Source: Pohlia nutans (taxonomy: Eukaryota > Streptophyta > Bryopsida > Bryales > Mniaceae). From it: a DNA stretch of 64,000 nucleotides. The number at the start of each line of letters is the position of its first letter. Position 1 is the stretch's first letter. The stretch spans positions 28,588,452-28,652,451 of the forward strand of contig CM040088.1 of assembly GCA_022496805.1 (NCBI GenBank), written 5' to 3'. Both the position numbers and the translations under genes were made by a program. Positions 24,901 to 38,682 of this stretch are shown here, in pieces. Below the pieces are notes generated by a model. It saw only the letters and a program-made list of their open reading frames with translations, searched no databases and had not been told where the DNA came from.

Positions 24901-26918
24901 CATTTCACAACACTTCTGTCATTCTGCAGGTTCTGGCTCAGCTACACAAACGTGTGATTCCTTATCTTTCAAACCCAATCCTTCTCAGGTAACCTGGCTA
25001 TTTTATGTGTTTGTTCTTGACGCTGTTAGTTTAAGTGTAGAACCCTTTTCTAGCTCATTTTCTCTGTGACAAGGATAATCGTGTCGTGGAAAGTGCTTTA
25101 GGTAGTGTCAAGTCTTTACCTTGCAGGAATTCTAGTCCGACTACATAAATTTTGCTCTACTTTATTAGATCTCTTAAGTCTTGCAATGTTGTGCGATCAT
25201 CAACTGTTGTAACATTTTTGACATGTTCTCTGGACGATGTTTGCAGTGACTTTTTGACAAACTCTTACAATGTGGGGGGCCTCATAAGTGTGATGGCTCT
25301 CAATGGCCTCTTCATTCTTATAACGAAGCATGGCTTAGAGTATCCTGATTTTTACAACAAACTCTATGCTCTGCTTGAGCCATCTATATTCGTCGCCAAG
25401 CATCGAGCTCGTTTTTTTGAGGTGAGATTTCCCTCATATTTATTATGCATCTGCTGAAGTGATATACAACCATGCAACTGTGTATAATTGACCACATTGT
25501 TGAAATTTGCTTCAGAAGTGTCGAATGTACAGATAGGCGGCTTATCTTTCTCATGTGAGTAAAGACACTTGGTTGGTGTCTTGCAGTTGACAGAGACTTG
25601 TTTGAAATCAACTCATATTCCCGCATACTTGGCGGCTGCATTTGCAAAGAAGCTTGGTCGACTGGCATTGTCTGCTCCACCGTCCGGTGCTCTTGTAGTA
25701 ATAGCAATGATCCACAATCTTTTGCGACGGCATCCCTCAATCAACCATCTTGTACAACGGGTGAGTTGTGCGTTAAGATAGTCCAAATTTCATTTTTTTG
25801 TATGAGATTTTTTTGTATTGCTCCTATGTCGGTGTCAGTTTCTGTCTTTGACCTCTGGAGGTTCTTAAGGAGGTTTGTGAATGCTAAACTGAGTGTGTCT
25901 CTTGTAACTTCTGCTAAGAGGATATTTGATTTTCCAGGATGCCAGTTCCATCACCACGTCAGAGGCAAAGCGTGGTGCTGACCCATTTTTGACCTTTGAG
26001 GCAGACACTGCTAAATGCAAAGCCTTGGGTAAGTGCACAATTTTCACTTCGTTTCTTATGTGTTTTTCATGTGTTTCAGACGGTTATATTGTCCTTCGTG
26101 GGCTTTGAAAATATCTGCTGAACTGATATCTTCCTATGTCATTGACAGAAAGTTCATTGTGGGAGATTGACACATTGCGAAATCACTATTGTCCAGCAGT
26201 TTCCAGGTAAATTTTGTTGTTCCCTTTTCATGTGGGAGCATTGCACATGCATTGTCAGTGATATATCTTGTTTTGTGTGTTTTCATATCTTCAGTCTAGC
26301 TAGTATCCAGCAAGAATATGTCCATCAATGGTATTGTTTGGGCAACAGAAGTTTCCTAATCTAGCTTTTCTGAGGGCTTTTTTATCACAGAAACTGTAGA
26401 GTGATGCATTTTGTATGATCTGTAGAGAATCTGGTTTGAGCTTCACAAGCTAAATTTATGAGGATGCTTTGCAGGTTTGTGGCATCGTTGGAAACTGATT
26501 TGACTGTAAGAGCAAAGACTACAGAAGTTAGTATATCAGACTTCAGCTCAGGATCTTACACAACAATCTTCACGGAAGAAGTAAGTGGCCCTTCTCTTTG
26601 TTGTGCTGCTCCCTTTTGTATCCAGATCTAATTGACATCAAGTTTTGTAAGACTGGTATCGGCAGTGAGATGTTCAGTTTTGCTATTCGCATTGACTTTT
26701 GTCATAAGATTAATAGTCTATGTTTTACTATTCAGGTTTCAAAGAGACTGAAGGCGGTGCCATTGGCATTTTATCAATTAACACCATGCTCTCTGTTCAC
26801 TGAGAAGACTGAGGACTTTGTTGGTTGGAGGTTCAATGATGCAGTACAGCAGACTGTTGGGCTTGATAATACATCAGGTCAAGTTGTGGTTTCCAAAAAT
26901 AGTATTGATAGTGTCTAA
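21993..26918 (+). CDS. NOC4: Nucleolar complex protein 4 (NOC4, CBF/Mak21 family)
   Basis: NOC4 partners NOP14 in the nucleolus for 40S (SSU) maturation. Exons: 21993-22373, 22938-23030, 23286-23359, 23592-23653, 23796-23850, 24040-24143, 24356-24411, 24531-24623, 24930-24988, 25247-25421, 25587-25760, 25938-26028, 26149-26206, 26475-26580, 26736-26918. Phases close to 587 aa, normal for plants. The CBF/Mak21 core is encoded mainly by exons 10-12 (about residues 326-440), with LLEPSIFVAKHRARFFE, THIPAYLAAAFAKKLGRLAL and VIAMIHNLLRRHPSINHLV. The start ATG 21993 has context GCCATGG and the N-terminus is Lys-rich. The C-terminal frame ends at TAA 26916-26918, just before a basic reading frame that a 43-nt splice would join (see the next feature). 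Confidence 0.94.
22640..22879 (+). mobile_element. TTAA-family MITE in NOC4 intron 1
   Basis: A 240-bp element begins TTAACCCGTAAAGGACCAAG and ends GATCCTTTAGAGGTTAA. It is alignable along its length with the element at 16662-16884 (shared GAAGAACATTGCA and ACATGAGGCCCAATTTGG), in the same orientation. Confidence 0.88.
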
Positions 26919-27021
26919 AGAAAATATAGTTGCGCCACGACCTAAAAAGAGGCAATCCAAAGGTGGTGGTGTTTCTGAAGTGGAGAAGACTCTCCCACTT
27001 CCCAAGAAGAAAAAGAAGTAA
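26878..27021 (+). CDS. Alternative basic C-terminal tail of NOC4
   Basis: After TCA G at 26877 a GT begins, and an AG ends at 26920. Removing these 43 nt joins the NOC4 frame to ENIVAPRPKKRQSKGGG and ends in LPKKKKK with TAA at 27019-27021. The tail looks like a nuclear or nucleolar localisation signal, fitting for NOC4. A 43-nt intron is shorter than plant spliceosomes normally accept, so a sequencing indel or a recent frameshift is the rival explanation. Confidence 0.4.
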   Translation, partial: VKLWFPKIVLIVSKENIVAPRPKKRQSKGGGVSEVEKTLPLPKKKKK

Positions 27022-28412
27022 CCTTGTGCAGCTTCTTGGCACAATTCTGTATATTATAAACTTGTTTTGAAGTTTAAGAAATCAACTCTAGGTTTATTTC
27101 TACAACATGGATGTATGACAAATAGAATTGAGAATTTGGCCAATTCCCCAACCACAATTGTACACAGCATCCAATGTGCCACGCAGATCCCAGAATGTGA
27201 TACTAGAGAGTGATAAGAAAAAGTTTAGAATTTAGTACACTTTGAAGTCGAGATAAGAAAAGTTTAGAATGCAGTACACTTTGAAGTCGTGATTATCACT
27301 CTCCAGTATCTCATATCTGTAGAGAATATTTTCTATTGAGTACACATGTGATTGGACATTGTCACTAATATAATAGCCTTACTTGGGCATGAAGGAAGTG
27401 TCAGAACAAGTTGCCCAAGGTCCAAGGACACTACCTATTGGTGCTCAAAGACCACCTTTTCTACTAGTGTGTTTTGGTCACAAGAGGTGTAATATAATGA
27501 ATTCTGAGCTTGTATTCTCCATTGACAATTTTTGCTCTTAGAATCACATGATCAGATCAGTTGTGTCAAATTTCGCCAGTACTTTTAATTTATTTGGAAA
27601 ATTTCATCCAAACTACTGAGTTTTTGTTGCACTTATGGGGATGCTCTTGATTGGAAAAAGCATTCATTTGTCTTGTGACATGGCGTAATGCAATTTTGAA
27701 AAATAAAAATAGACTCTAATGCAGAAAGTCAAAATCAAAAACTCGAGAGCCTAAGCCGAAAACCACATAACCAAAATCAAGAATTGCCAATAGCCAAAAT
27801 GTCAAATAGTTAGGCCAGATAAGTTGCGTATGCTTAATAAATCTCACATACTTGTATGCTAGATAGATTATTTTTTTCTTCAAGATTCTCTTTTCCACCA
27901 TACAAAATAGAATTTAGAAAAAATAAAACCTTGAAGATTTGGGCTTCTCTTCTTATAATTAAATTTTTATGGGCCCAATCTAGGGACGTAGACGCTCCCA
28001 ATGATGGGAAAAGAGAACGTGGGTACAACAAGGAATGCTCGCTTGTCATGAGGTCGCCCGGGATGGAAAGAGTAAGATAAGAGAGCCTTTAAAGAAATGG
28101 ATTGTCGTGTAGATAGAGTTGTTGTTTATGTGGTAAACTAATGACCTAATAATCTGGTAACGTAATGAACCCCAAGCCTTGTTGCCAATCCTGATGACCG
28201 ACTACGTACTAGATAGAATACTCCATGGACTTTACTACGGCATGTAGCGTGTGCATGCTATTTCAGAGTCGTGAAGCAACAAGGTGGTAGCATTCACCTA
28301 TCTAGCATAGCCTACAACACATGTCACATATTAGTAGAGTCTTATTTTGAGAAGTAAAACATAGAGAGTTGAGAATAGAAAGAGTTGAGAAATTCTCTAC
28401 AAAGATTTGGTA
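27022..28412. other. NOC4 3' flank and intergenic DNA
   Basis: No further gene. A 40-bp motif (AAAGTTTAGAAT...AGTACACTTTGAAGTCG) is tandemly duplicated at about 27210-27290. It is bracketed by GAGAGTGATAA and TTATCACTCTC, so the block could fold. Confidence 0.5.
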
Positions 28413-28720
28413 TAGGGTTGATTGTCCTATTACCAACCACTTAAGCAATCTGACCTATATTTGGCAGCGGTAAATCCGGAAAAAAATTATGACCACGTTC
28501 GAAATAGGATTTCATGAGGATTGCAAAAAATTGCAACTTATAATTTGCATTTCTCAATTTTATACAAAATTCCAAAGTGCAAAGTAACCTGCGACCCAAA
28601 ACCGATCACATGCTCTAATGTACAAATGAGGTACATCTTCCCTTTGAAAATCTAGAAATTAGGCAAGAATCAGGGTGGTTGGTTTTGGGTACCTGGTTGG
28701 TAATAGGACAATCAACCCTA
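28413..28720 (+). mobile_element. TIR element with perfect ends
   Basis: A 308-bp element begins TAGGGTTGATTGTCCTATTA and ends with the exact inverted copy TAATAGGACAATCAACCCTA. The terminal repeats are at least 25 bp. Borders fit a TA duplication. It is non-coding and shares its interior with 21078-21474. Confidence 0.9.
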
Positions 28721-29217
28721 CACTACAAAAATTATGTGCATAGGAAAATATGTTACGGGTTGTAACTGTACTGCTTAGAACCAATCTGAAGCTGCCACGG
28801 CTGGTCCTGATTCAAGCTATGGAATATGGTTTTAAGGGAAGGCAAGGGAACACGGGAACATCGAACGTGGGGAACAAGGGCCCTACTTCCGGCACCGGAG
28901 AGCAGGGCCTCCTCTCGCTTGAGCCTCTCTCACATCTCACCAGCTGCCTCTCACTTCTTCCTCGTTGCCACGAAATCGTTTTGTTTTGCTTTGCTTTGCT
29001 TTGCTTTGCTTGCGCCCTCCTCAATTGTCCAAAGCCCATCTCCAAACCTGCCCCGCACTGCACGCAAACTTCTCCCTCTTCACGTCTCTTTACCTCCCTC
29101 TCATACTCCACTTTCCCCGGCACACGCACTTTCTGCATCCTCTCATTTCCACCCGTGACTGCTATTTGAAATTTGGGGCTTTCCAGCGACCACAGCAATC
29201 ACTCGAAGTCGGGCACC
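28721..29217 (+). promoter_or_regulatory. RAB2 upstream region and 5' leader
   Basis: About 500 bp lie between the TIR element and the RAB2 start. The stretch is GC- and pyrimidine-rich, with five TTTGC units at about 28980-29010. Frames open on both strands look like composition effects. No TATA box can be assigned with confidence. Confidence 0.4.
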
Positions 29218-30767
<1,550 letters not shown>

Positions 30768-31441
30768 TGGTATATATAAGGAGGACCTGGTTGTTCAATA
30801 TTCACGTTTTGTTCCAGGAGAATCTATTCTTTCCATTGTAGAGGTTTCTGTTCCATATTGTCCTGTTATACGTATTACCTCAAGCACAGCTATTCCTACC
30901 CTGACTCATCCAGGGAGCACGTGCCGGGACGAGTTGGACAAGAAAATCCACTCAGTTGATTCTTAGGTACTGGATGTAGTGTTTTGACTTTTTGTGCGCA
31001 CTGCTACATCGCTGTTGTGATGCATGTCTCTGAAGGCGCTCAGATGTGTCATTGGGTTTAGAAGTACCCCAAACTTATTGCTTCTACGAAGGCACCTATG
31101 CAGGTTTTGATTTGTTGTAGCTGAGGTGGACTCTTCAGTAGAATTACTCTCTCTGTGAGGACGGAGATGTACTGGTGTTGAAGTTGCTGAATAAGGGTGT
31201 GAGGTACACCTGATGTATGTTTGTATTCAAGATTTGTAATGAAATTCGAAGGTAGGTTCTGGTTCTTTTGTTCTATTTTTATTCCAGCTTGTAATGCATG
31301 GTATTTGACTACGATTGAGTTCTAATGGAAACAGGATTGATAAGGTTTGCATTTTTTTTGAGTTAAAGGATAACTTTAGTGTCGGTACTATAGCTGTAGG
31401 CCACCGTCTTTTGAGGGTTGGGTTTTGTGTTTGCTGAGGTA
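30768..31441 (+). other. RAB2 3' UTR and flank
   Basis: Sequence directly after the RAB2 stop, up to the pogo-like element. Chance frames only. AATGAAAT at about 31229 may serve as a poly(A) signal. Confidence 0.4.
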
Positions 31442-31469
31442 CAGTCGATCCTCTATAAATGTTACCTCC

Positions 31470-31994
31470 TTAACCCTTAAGAAGCATGCAAGGAGCTTAT
31501 GTGGGGCCATATTTGGTCGTTTTTAGTCAAACGTTGATTTTCACCTAGTTCCTGATTTCAAATGAAAATGGTCCCAACTAAGAAAGTGTGAGTTCTTCAA
31601 AATTGTTAAAATTGCGTTTTTTAATAGCCCTTTAAATCTCAAAACCCTAAAATTCCAATATACACGTACTGAAAAAAAGTTTTTCTATCAAATTTCTTTT
31701 TATGTAGGCTCAAGAAGCATGCCACCTACACCTTGTTCATCACTAATATTTACATGTTCCCTAAAAACATCATACTGTTATAAGCTTTTTTGTAATTACT
31801 ATGATTTTTACAAGAAAACAACTTTGAAAAATCTTATAAAATTCATTTTTATTTAAATAATTATGGAAAAATCTAGGTAAATTGGATTAACAATAACTTA
31901 TATGAGAAAAATACCAGAAAATATAATATATTTTACAATGTGAGGAATTGATGAGGTTTGACTGGGTAACTGTAATGTGAACGCTTAAGGGTTA
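31470..31994 (+). mobile_element. TTAA-family element nested in the pogo-like element
   Basis: The left end TTAACCCTTAAGAAGC and the right end GCTTAAGGGTTAG are inverted copies, 525 bp apart. The interior is AT-rich and non-coding. Confidence 0.65.
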
Positions 31995-32283
31995 GCCCCT
32001 AAACATTCAACCGTACAGAAAGTGGGCGATGTACAAAATCAAACACAATTTTCTCATTCATCATTGACTTTTTGTAGTGTGGATTTTTTACTCTATATTT
32101 TATGGGAAGTTAGCTTCATGAATGTGATCCGATTAGGAAGGGATGATTTGTGAAATTTTTATGCCTCATTTCATGTTGTAGTGATTTACCCAAAATTTCA
32201 AAGATTTCAGTGTAAAAAGTGCTCTTGAAAAAGTCAACTCATCACATTAAGCAACCAAAAAATCTCCAAAAATCACACTTTTA
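31991..32283 (-). mobile_element. Half of a TTAA element related to 60808-61385
   Basis: It begins TTAGCCCCTAAAC and continues with AGAAAGTGGGCGATGTACA. For about 290 bp it matches the reverse complement of the right half of 60808-61385 (shared TTTTATGGGAAGTTAGCTTC and GTAGTGATTTACCCAAAATT). Homology fades after 32283 and no second terminus is seen. It shares its first four bases with the previous element. Confidence 0.75.
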
Positions 32284-32753
32284 ACTTGTGACTAGTGTAC
32301 TCTAGATGACGAGTGTAACCTATATGTAACTTATAGATAATATTGTTATCCTTCTATAATGTTTGAGAAACCATCACTTCATAGTCACAGTCACAAACAT
32401 GAATACACGAGGGAGATGATTTGTTTTATAAAATAAAATAAAATAAAACATAAATCAAGTACAATATATACTTGTGATTTTCTACATATTTCTCTTTTTC
32501 TACGTATATACCACATATTTCTACATTTGTCCATATCTTGGATAGAAAATACTTTTCATTCACATTATAATGTTATTTCATCCAAGTCTAGCGATTTTGG
32601 CTTTAAAATTGAGATATTTAATGTCCTTATTAGTTATATGTATATTCGTTACATTCAAATGATCCACCTTGGTTTATGGTTATGTGAGATTCATGAATAA
32701 ATGTTACAAATGTAGTACTCCTAAGGGATATCATTTATAGAGGGTCGACTGTA

Positions 32754-35700
32754 TCAAAACAAAATATTTCCACATTTAAGCATGTAGTCAATCAAAGTAG
32801 TGTAGTTTAATTGCATGTATGTGCAAGAAGTGATTTGATATGAAGTAGTGAATCAACCTAGTTGTAATGTAACGAGGCAAATGTACAGTGCCCCAACAAT
32901 AACATTGTCGCGTGTCAGTCTAGCCATAAGATTTGTACTTATTTGAAAACAAACCATGTTACCGTTTTTTGTGATTTCTTCATGAAATTTTTCAAACCTT
33001 AAGAATATCAAGTTTGGTTTTTGGTTCACTTATTTATTTTCAAAAATTCCATATATTGAGCACTCTATTGCATTTTCAACTAAAGGAGAGGGATCATGGT
33101 TGAGAGTTTTTCTTAAGGGTTGAAATTACTCTCTTTGTGCGGCTCAAGGTTGAAACCAATTTCAACCCAAAAGCACCTAATTTTTTTGGCTTCCACTAAA
33201 TAACCGTTTTTAAGTTCACATGATATTTACTATCGTCATGTCAATGAGTCATTAATGGTTGATGACTTGGTCCCTTCATGAATAGTCCGTTAGGCTTGGG
33301 GGAACTTGTGGGAATTCTATCCTAGCATTGGGGGAGGTCATGAGTTTCATACCCCATGATGGTGTAAAGCCTTGCTTTAGATTATTCTCCAACTCACCAT
33401 ACACTAGTTTTGTATTCTTTTTGAACTCAAAACAAGTTTAAAGCGAGTTCAACAAGAGTTTCCACTTTGAAACACTCTTTTCGGTTAACTCTAATGTACT
33501 ATTGAATCTTATCGGTCACTGGTCACTAGAATGTCTATTTTCGCGAGGAAAGAGTAGTTTTGTACCAATGACCTTCTGTCCTGTGGACACTAGCTCATTG
33601 ACATTACGAACACTTTATTCACGCCGGCTCCATTTTGGACCCGGAGTTTCTATCTATCTATCTGCTATTGAATCTCCAAACATGAACACAAGTAGAGAGA
33701 GGTTATTTCTAAGGATTGTATTGCATAATTTCCATCAAAGATTTTCTTTATGCTTGAAAAACACATACTGCTTAGGATCTTTAAGCAACGGGACTGGATC
33801 ATCTTATTATTGTACAAGAAAGGAAGGCATACTACAATGCAAATATGTGATAGTATGTAGTTTTCAGCAATTAGATGATGAATGTTCAAAGCTGAATGTC
33901 AAGAAAGCGGCATTTGAACCAATTCTTAATGCTCATTAGGTAAACATGACATCATGACAATCATTAAGATGGCGGAATGAAAAACATATGCAGCCACTCT
34001 TTCTATAATTTTGTAACTTTGAATTAAGAGAAAAGAAAATCTAAAACAAATGGAATGAGATTTAGTGAAGCCCGCCAAATACAAAGTAATTATAAGAAGG
34101 TAACCAATAGCTAGAAACAAGAAGAATTAAATGTCAAAGCCCATTCCCATCAATCACGATTGGAATAGAACAATTTGATCTCTCCATTGAATGTGCCATA
34201 AAGTCCATATTTTTGCTTTTGGTGATAAAGCTAAGAGACACAACACCGTGTGATGGTAATATTCATCTCTCTACTTGAACAAGAAATTCGTTTGGGTCAA
34301 ACTTGATCTGCACACAGTCCACAGGAGCGGCCAATTAAACACAATATTTTACATTAAAATTTCATTCACACCGAAGGATGAATGGGAGATGAAAGAGAAA
34401 TAAAATAAGTTGGGTTTGCAGCACAAAAGTTTATTAAGGATTACATTAGAGATTACATTAGCAAATATCTAAGGCATAGTCAAGGCGTAAGATGAGGGAA
34501 TAAAATGCCCAAAATAATAATAAAAATAACCAAGAACATAACTTTTGTATGAATATTTAAAGGCATTTTGACCCCTTAGCATTAGAGGGAGTTGACTTAC
34601 TCACATTGTGTAAACATATACAACCAAAGTGGAGTAACAAGAGAATAAAAGAACCCCATTAGTAACTATTTTCTAATCCCGATACTTCCCCTTTAATCCT
34701 TAACTCTTGATGCAAATGCCAATTAACTTTTAGAAGCATTTTCGAACCCTTTTCATTGATATGCATCAACTTAACTAGTTTAGTTAGTTTGTTCATCCAT
34801 AGATTAGTCTTAACAGTAATGGATCCGCGTTTCCTTCACAAAACAGAGTCTCAAGTGTGGCAAATAGGGTTTTTCATTCTGGCATCATGATGCTAGACTC
34901 TAATGTAGTGGTACAGTTACAATGGTCTAAATTTGGTAGGACCACTCTCCATTGCATGCGTGGAGCACTGCTATAGTGCAAAAAAATAGTCATGGTGGCG
35001 ACTGAATAAAAGACGTGTAATGGCAGGATGAAGAGATTGCTCACACATTCAGTGCCCCCTCCACGAGCTCCTCCAATGCTTCTTTCGATTTGATGTCCTT
35101 TGTTGAAGGAATGATCTTGAATCCTAAAAGGTGACATTTTCCAAGATCTCTAAAAAGAAATTGGACAACTTTGATATCATCTAACGGATCAACAGTTCAA
35201 ATATAATCCAAATCATATATCTAAATATCCTGACGCTTGCAGCAGCTCTCAAAGGGCCCTGTTTTGTAAAATCCACGTCCAATCCTCCATTTCAGTAACA
35301 CAACTTGTCAATTCATAACTTTACTGCCTACGTCAATGAGCGCATACACAAGCCTCGTGGAGCTAGATCTAAGGTAGAATTCCCCAATTTTATCCTTGCA
35401 CCCATTCAAGCTATATAGAATTATTCCAAAACCATCTCTGAGCTCAACTCTCATTGATTGGATTTGGATATTATACAAATTTGATTATAGACAAGTCCAT
35501 GGTATGGTTTAAGCGTTTTAAAGTATGTTTGCACTTGGTCTTAAGAGTGATCTCAACACAATGAATCTAGTCCAACAAGAGTATGAATTCATTATTAAAA
35601 CCCTTGCTAACACCATTCTCAACATCAAGTTGGATCACATCTTTAGGCAACTTCCACTTTGAAAATTCATAACTATATGGTTTATTCATTATTTTATTTT

Positions 35701-36767
35701 ATTTTTTCTTTGTTAAATCATCATTTTCAATTTCTTATGCTACAAAATACTCTATCTAGAAGAAAGTGCACCCAACTATGTTGAATTGCTTATTCTGGAA
35801 TTCTAGATCTTTCTGCCGTAGAGCAGGTGGAATTCCAACAATGGTGCCCTCAACAAATCGTTTGGCAATTAATTGTTGGTGAAATCAGATTGTCTAGCAA
35901 TCAATATTTTACTGCATTGTAATTTGCAGTTAAGATCCTTCCACACTTCATGAATGAGCAACCTACCTTCTTCACTCAATGTTTACCTTACACATGGGCG
36001 ACAATCTTCCCAAAGGCCATTCCCAATCTATGGGAACATGTTACGGATCCAGCTTCGCATCATTCAAAGTTGTATTGAAAACATCTTTAAAACAGAATCA
36101 ACATCAAAGAAGCCCTGCTACGAGAAGATACAAGTCAATCATCCTGGAACTCTAAAAGGCCACCTTCAATTTGACTAACAGACATTGAAAGCCACTAGTT
36201 TAACATTTAACTTCAGGAGATATTACACTCAAAGAAGATGACGTACAATCTCATATTTCATGGTTTATGCATTTCCTATCTTAAATTTATTGCATTAGCA
36301 ATCATTAGATCTTGCAAACTAAACATAAATGAATATTAGCAAAAAAAATTGGTTGTGATTAGACACAATAAATTATTACGTACCAATAAGTGTTGGTAGG
36401 CCTTTGAGTTATCTCAACACTTGAGAAACATCTTCAAATGGGGAATGGCCTGATATGGGTACTACTTTTACGCGTCTCACATAGTGTGACTTATGTCTAA
36501 CTTATTTATGTATGCTAGAAATTCCGTCTTTAACACCATGTATGTAGTTGTAGCCATGGTGTCTATAACACCCTCTAATTTTTGTAATTTTTCAATGTTT
36601 TTTTTCTTATCAAAAAGATATTTCTCGAAAATCACACTATTTTTGGAGGGGGTACCTATATCAAGCCATCACCCAAATGTAGGCGGGAATGCAGGTTGCT
36701 TCCATGGATCTCCATTCTAACACTCACATATCAAGGAAGCTAGGTTTATGGGGCAGTTCGACAGTAG
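32754..36767. other. AT-rich intergenic DNA, dispersed repeat copy B
   Basis: No supported gene in 4 kb. Positions 33260-33510 are the uninterrupted, inverted copy of the repeat split at 17930-18700. A 145-codon plus-strand frame at 33502-33939 has no recognised motif. GATTACATTAG is doubled near 34440. The rest is unassigned AT-rich DNA. Confidence 0.5.
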
Positions 36768-37860
36768 TCAAGGCTGCAAAAGAATTGGGATTGTCAATTT
36801 TGGGTACAAAGTCGTTAGCGGTTCACCATTGAAAGGTTCTTCTCCTTTCAATATTTCAAAACAAATGATTCCAAAGTTGTGGACATCAGTTTTCATTCGA
36901 AAGGCATATTCCAGATGATCATCCTCCATGTTGGCTCCAAATGTCTCAAGTGCCAGGCCAAAATCATCAAAACTTGGCGTGTTCACCGGGTCCACAAGAA
37001 TGTTTGATGGCTTGAGGTCACAATGGGCCACATTCCAAGAGTCAAGGTAGCTCACGGCATTTGCAATCTAGAGCATTAAATCCATCGCTGCAAGAAGAGA
37101 TAAAAGTTAAATTCTAGCTCCTCCATTCATTTGGCTCTTCAGAGTATGCGAGTCCTCAGAGTATGCATACACTTTGACAATTTGAGGGTGATTTAGTTTG
37201 ACTAAGGCCTCAGCCTTAGCTGGTAAAGAATATAGCCCCGCAACATTGAAATTTTTCAGAGCGTACTTGGATTCCAACCATGTTACTTTTGAAACAAGAG
37301 CAAAGACACCTGATCCTAGTGGCCGACCATGCTTCATAACCTTTGGGTCAAAACTCCACAACAAGGATTTGTAGTCAGACTCACTACCGCTCGTTTATTG
37401 AGAGAAGAATCTTTGCATTGCTTGCACCGCAAGACAATAGCTTAGATCCATTTGCGAGTGCATGTTGCCACAAACTTCAGCACTGCAATGACAATGCCCA
37501 TTATACTTCGCGAGCTCTTGCATTAGCTGTTGCCAATCTTCTTGCTCTATTTTTCTGGGAAAATTTTCTCTTGGTACCTAATTTTTAGCTTGCCATGGAA
37601 AATCTTTGAGTTCTAGAGCAGATCTTCCAGTCACATTCCTATAGATGATATCGTGGTATACCACAAATGTGCACGGTCACGTACTAAAGTTCTCTCACAA
37701 TATAAACAAAATTTTGGGACTGATTGGTATGTTGGAGAACCACTTTCAGCCTTTTAATGGAGGCAACTCCGCGCAACAATCTTCACTCATCATCCTCACT
37801 CGCGTCAACACTCATTTTAATTCTAGCGTTGCTCGTATCCGCAAAGATCGCTTCTAGGGA
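36768..37860 (-). pseudogene. Protein kinase pseudogene
   Basis: Reading the minus strand: a helical pre-kinase region (RLLRGVASIKRLKVVLQHT, then EQEDWQQLMQELAKYNGHC and MHSQMDLSYC) is followed by an in-frame TAA near 37394. Then comes the N-lobe from 37364, with the Gly-rich loop in GRPLGSGVFALVSK and the VAIK-type lysine in KYALKNF. About 100 residues are missing. A TAG in the ANAVSYLD helix (near 37070) precedes the catalytic loop HCDLKPSNIL (Cys in place of Arg of HRD), FDDFGLAL and the DxxxFG-type helix TDVHNFGIICFE. The APE segment is missing. With stops, deletions and no activation loop, it cannot make an active kinase. It looks TKL-like, resembling an expanded moss kinase family; that placement is from memory. 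Confidence 0.8.
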
Positions 37861-38682
37861 GCCACGGTATCGTTGATCTAGTATGACACATAAACATCAT
37901 CCAAAGGGCCCAACACTGAAGCGCATACCAAATATCCATGACAAGAACCTCATGCTGATGTCAACAACACTTGATGTATTTTTAGTGAATGATATGTTTA
38001 TAAAGATACAGATTTGTTTGCAGAAAAACTAGATAAAAATGTCAATGCTATTAGATTCCTATGAATTGAACATACAAATCAATACTAGCACCACCGACAA
38101 CCGTCAAAAAAAGTAGTACTCTAGTACCTCATTGCACGTTCCTCACAGACTTTTTATAAATGAATTTAGAGTCACACATTGCAGAAATCAGTTTCCATAC
38201 ATTGCCAAAAATCAATTTACAAACATCCTAAAATCAATTCACATCCATTGCACAAATGAATTCTAGCATTCTCACCTATTGGAGGGGTTTAATCAGTGAG
38301 AGCTAATTCATTGAGATCAAAAGAGAGAGACACCAACACAAGAAAGCATGCCATACACAAGTGCTTAGAACGACATGATTAACTCCCAGTGGAAAGCAAA
38401 GCCCTCCCGGAGGAATAAGATTCTAAGTCACTGACAAAAAGAATCAGTAGCCAATTCCATGTATTGCAGTACTAAGATCTTTCCAACACTGCCAGACCAC
38501 TGTGCAAACATTTGTAGAGTCTAGACCCCACAATATTCTCACGAAATATTATGAAACTCTTGTACACAATTAATCGCACATGAGAGGAGAGCAGATCTAG
38601 AACGCAGAGATCCAGGATTGAGAGATGAAACCCCATGCTTACAGTTTGAGACTGCTCATCTAAATTCAAAAATGGAAGGAGA
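37861..38682. other. Intergenic DNA
   Basis: No gene recognised. It may hold more decayed 5' sequence of the kinase pseudogene, but I could not follow a frame. Confidence 0.4.

Larger units (their letters stand above)
31442..32751. mobile_element. Pogo/Emigrant-like DNA transposon remnant
   Basis: The left end CAGTCGATCCTCTATAAATG and the right end CATTTATAGAGGGTCGACTG are inverted copies with one mismatch over about 20 bp. TA flanks both sides (31440-31441, 32752-32753). The end sequence resembles plant pogo-like (Emigrant/Lemi1) termini, which carry CCTCTATAAATTAA. The 1310-bp interior has no transposase frame. At least one and probably two TTAA-family elements sit inside it. Confidence 0.75.

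Noticed and set aside
28750..29198. Long overlapping frames on both strands upstream of RAB2
   Set aside because: They lie in a GC- and pyrimidine-rich leader with TTTGC repeats and encode no recognisable domain.
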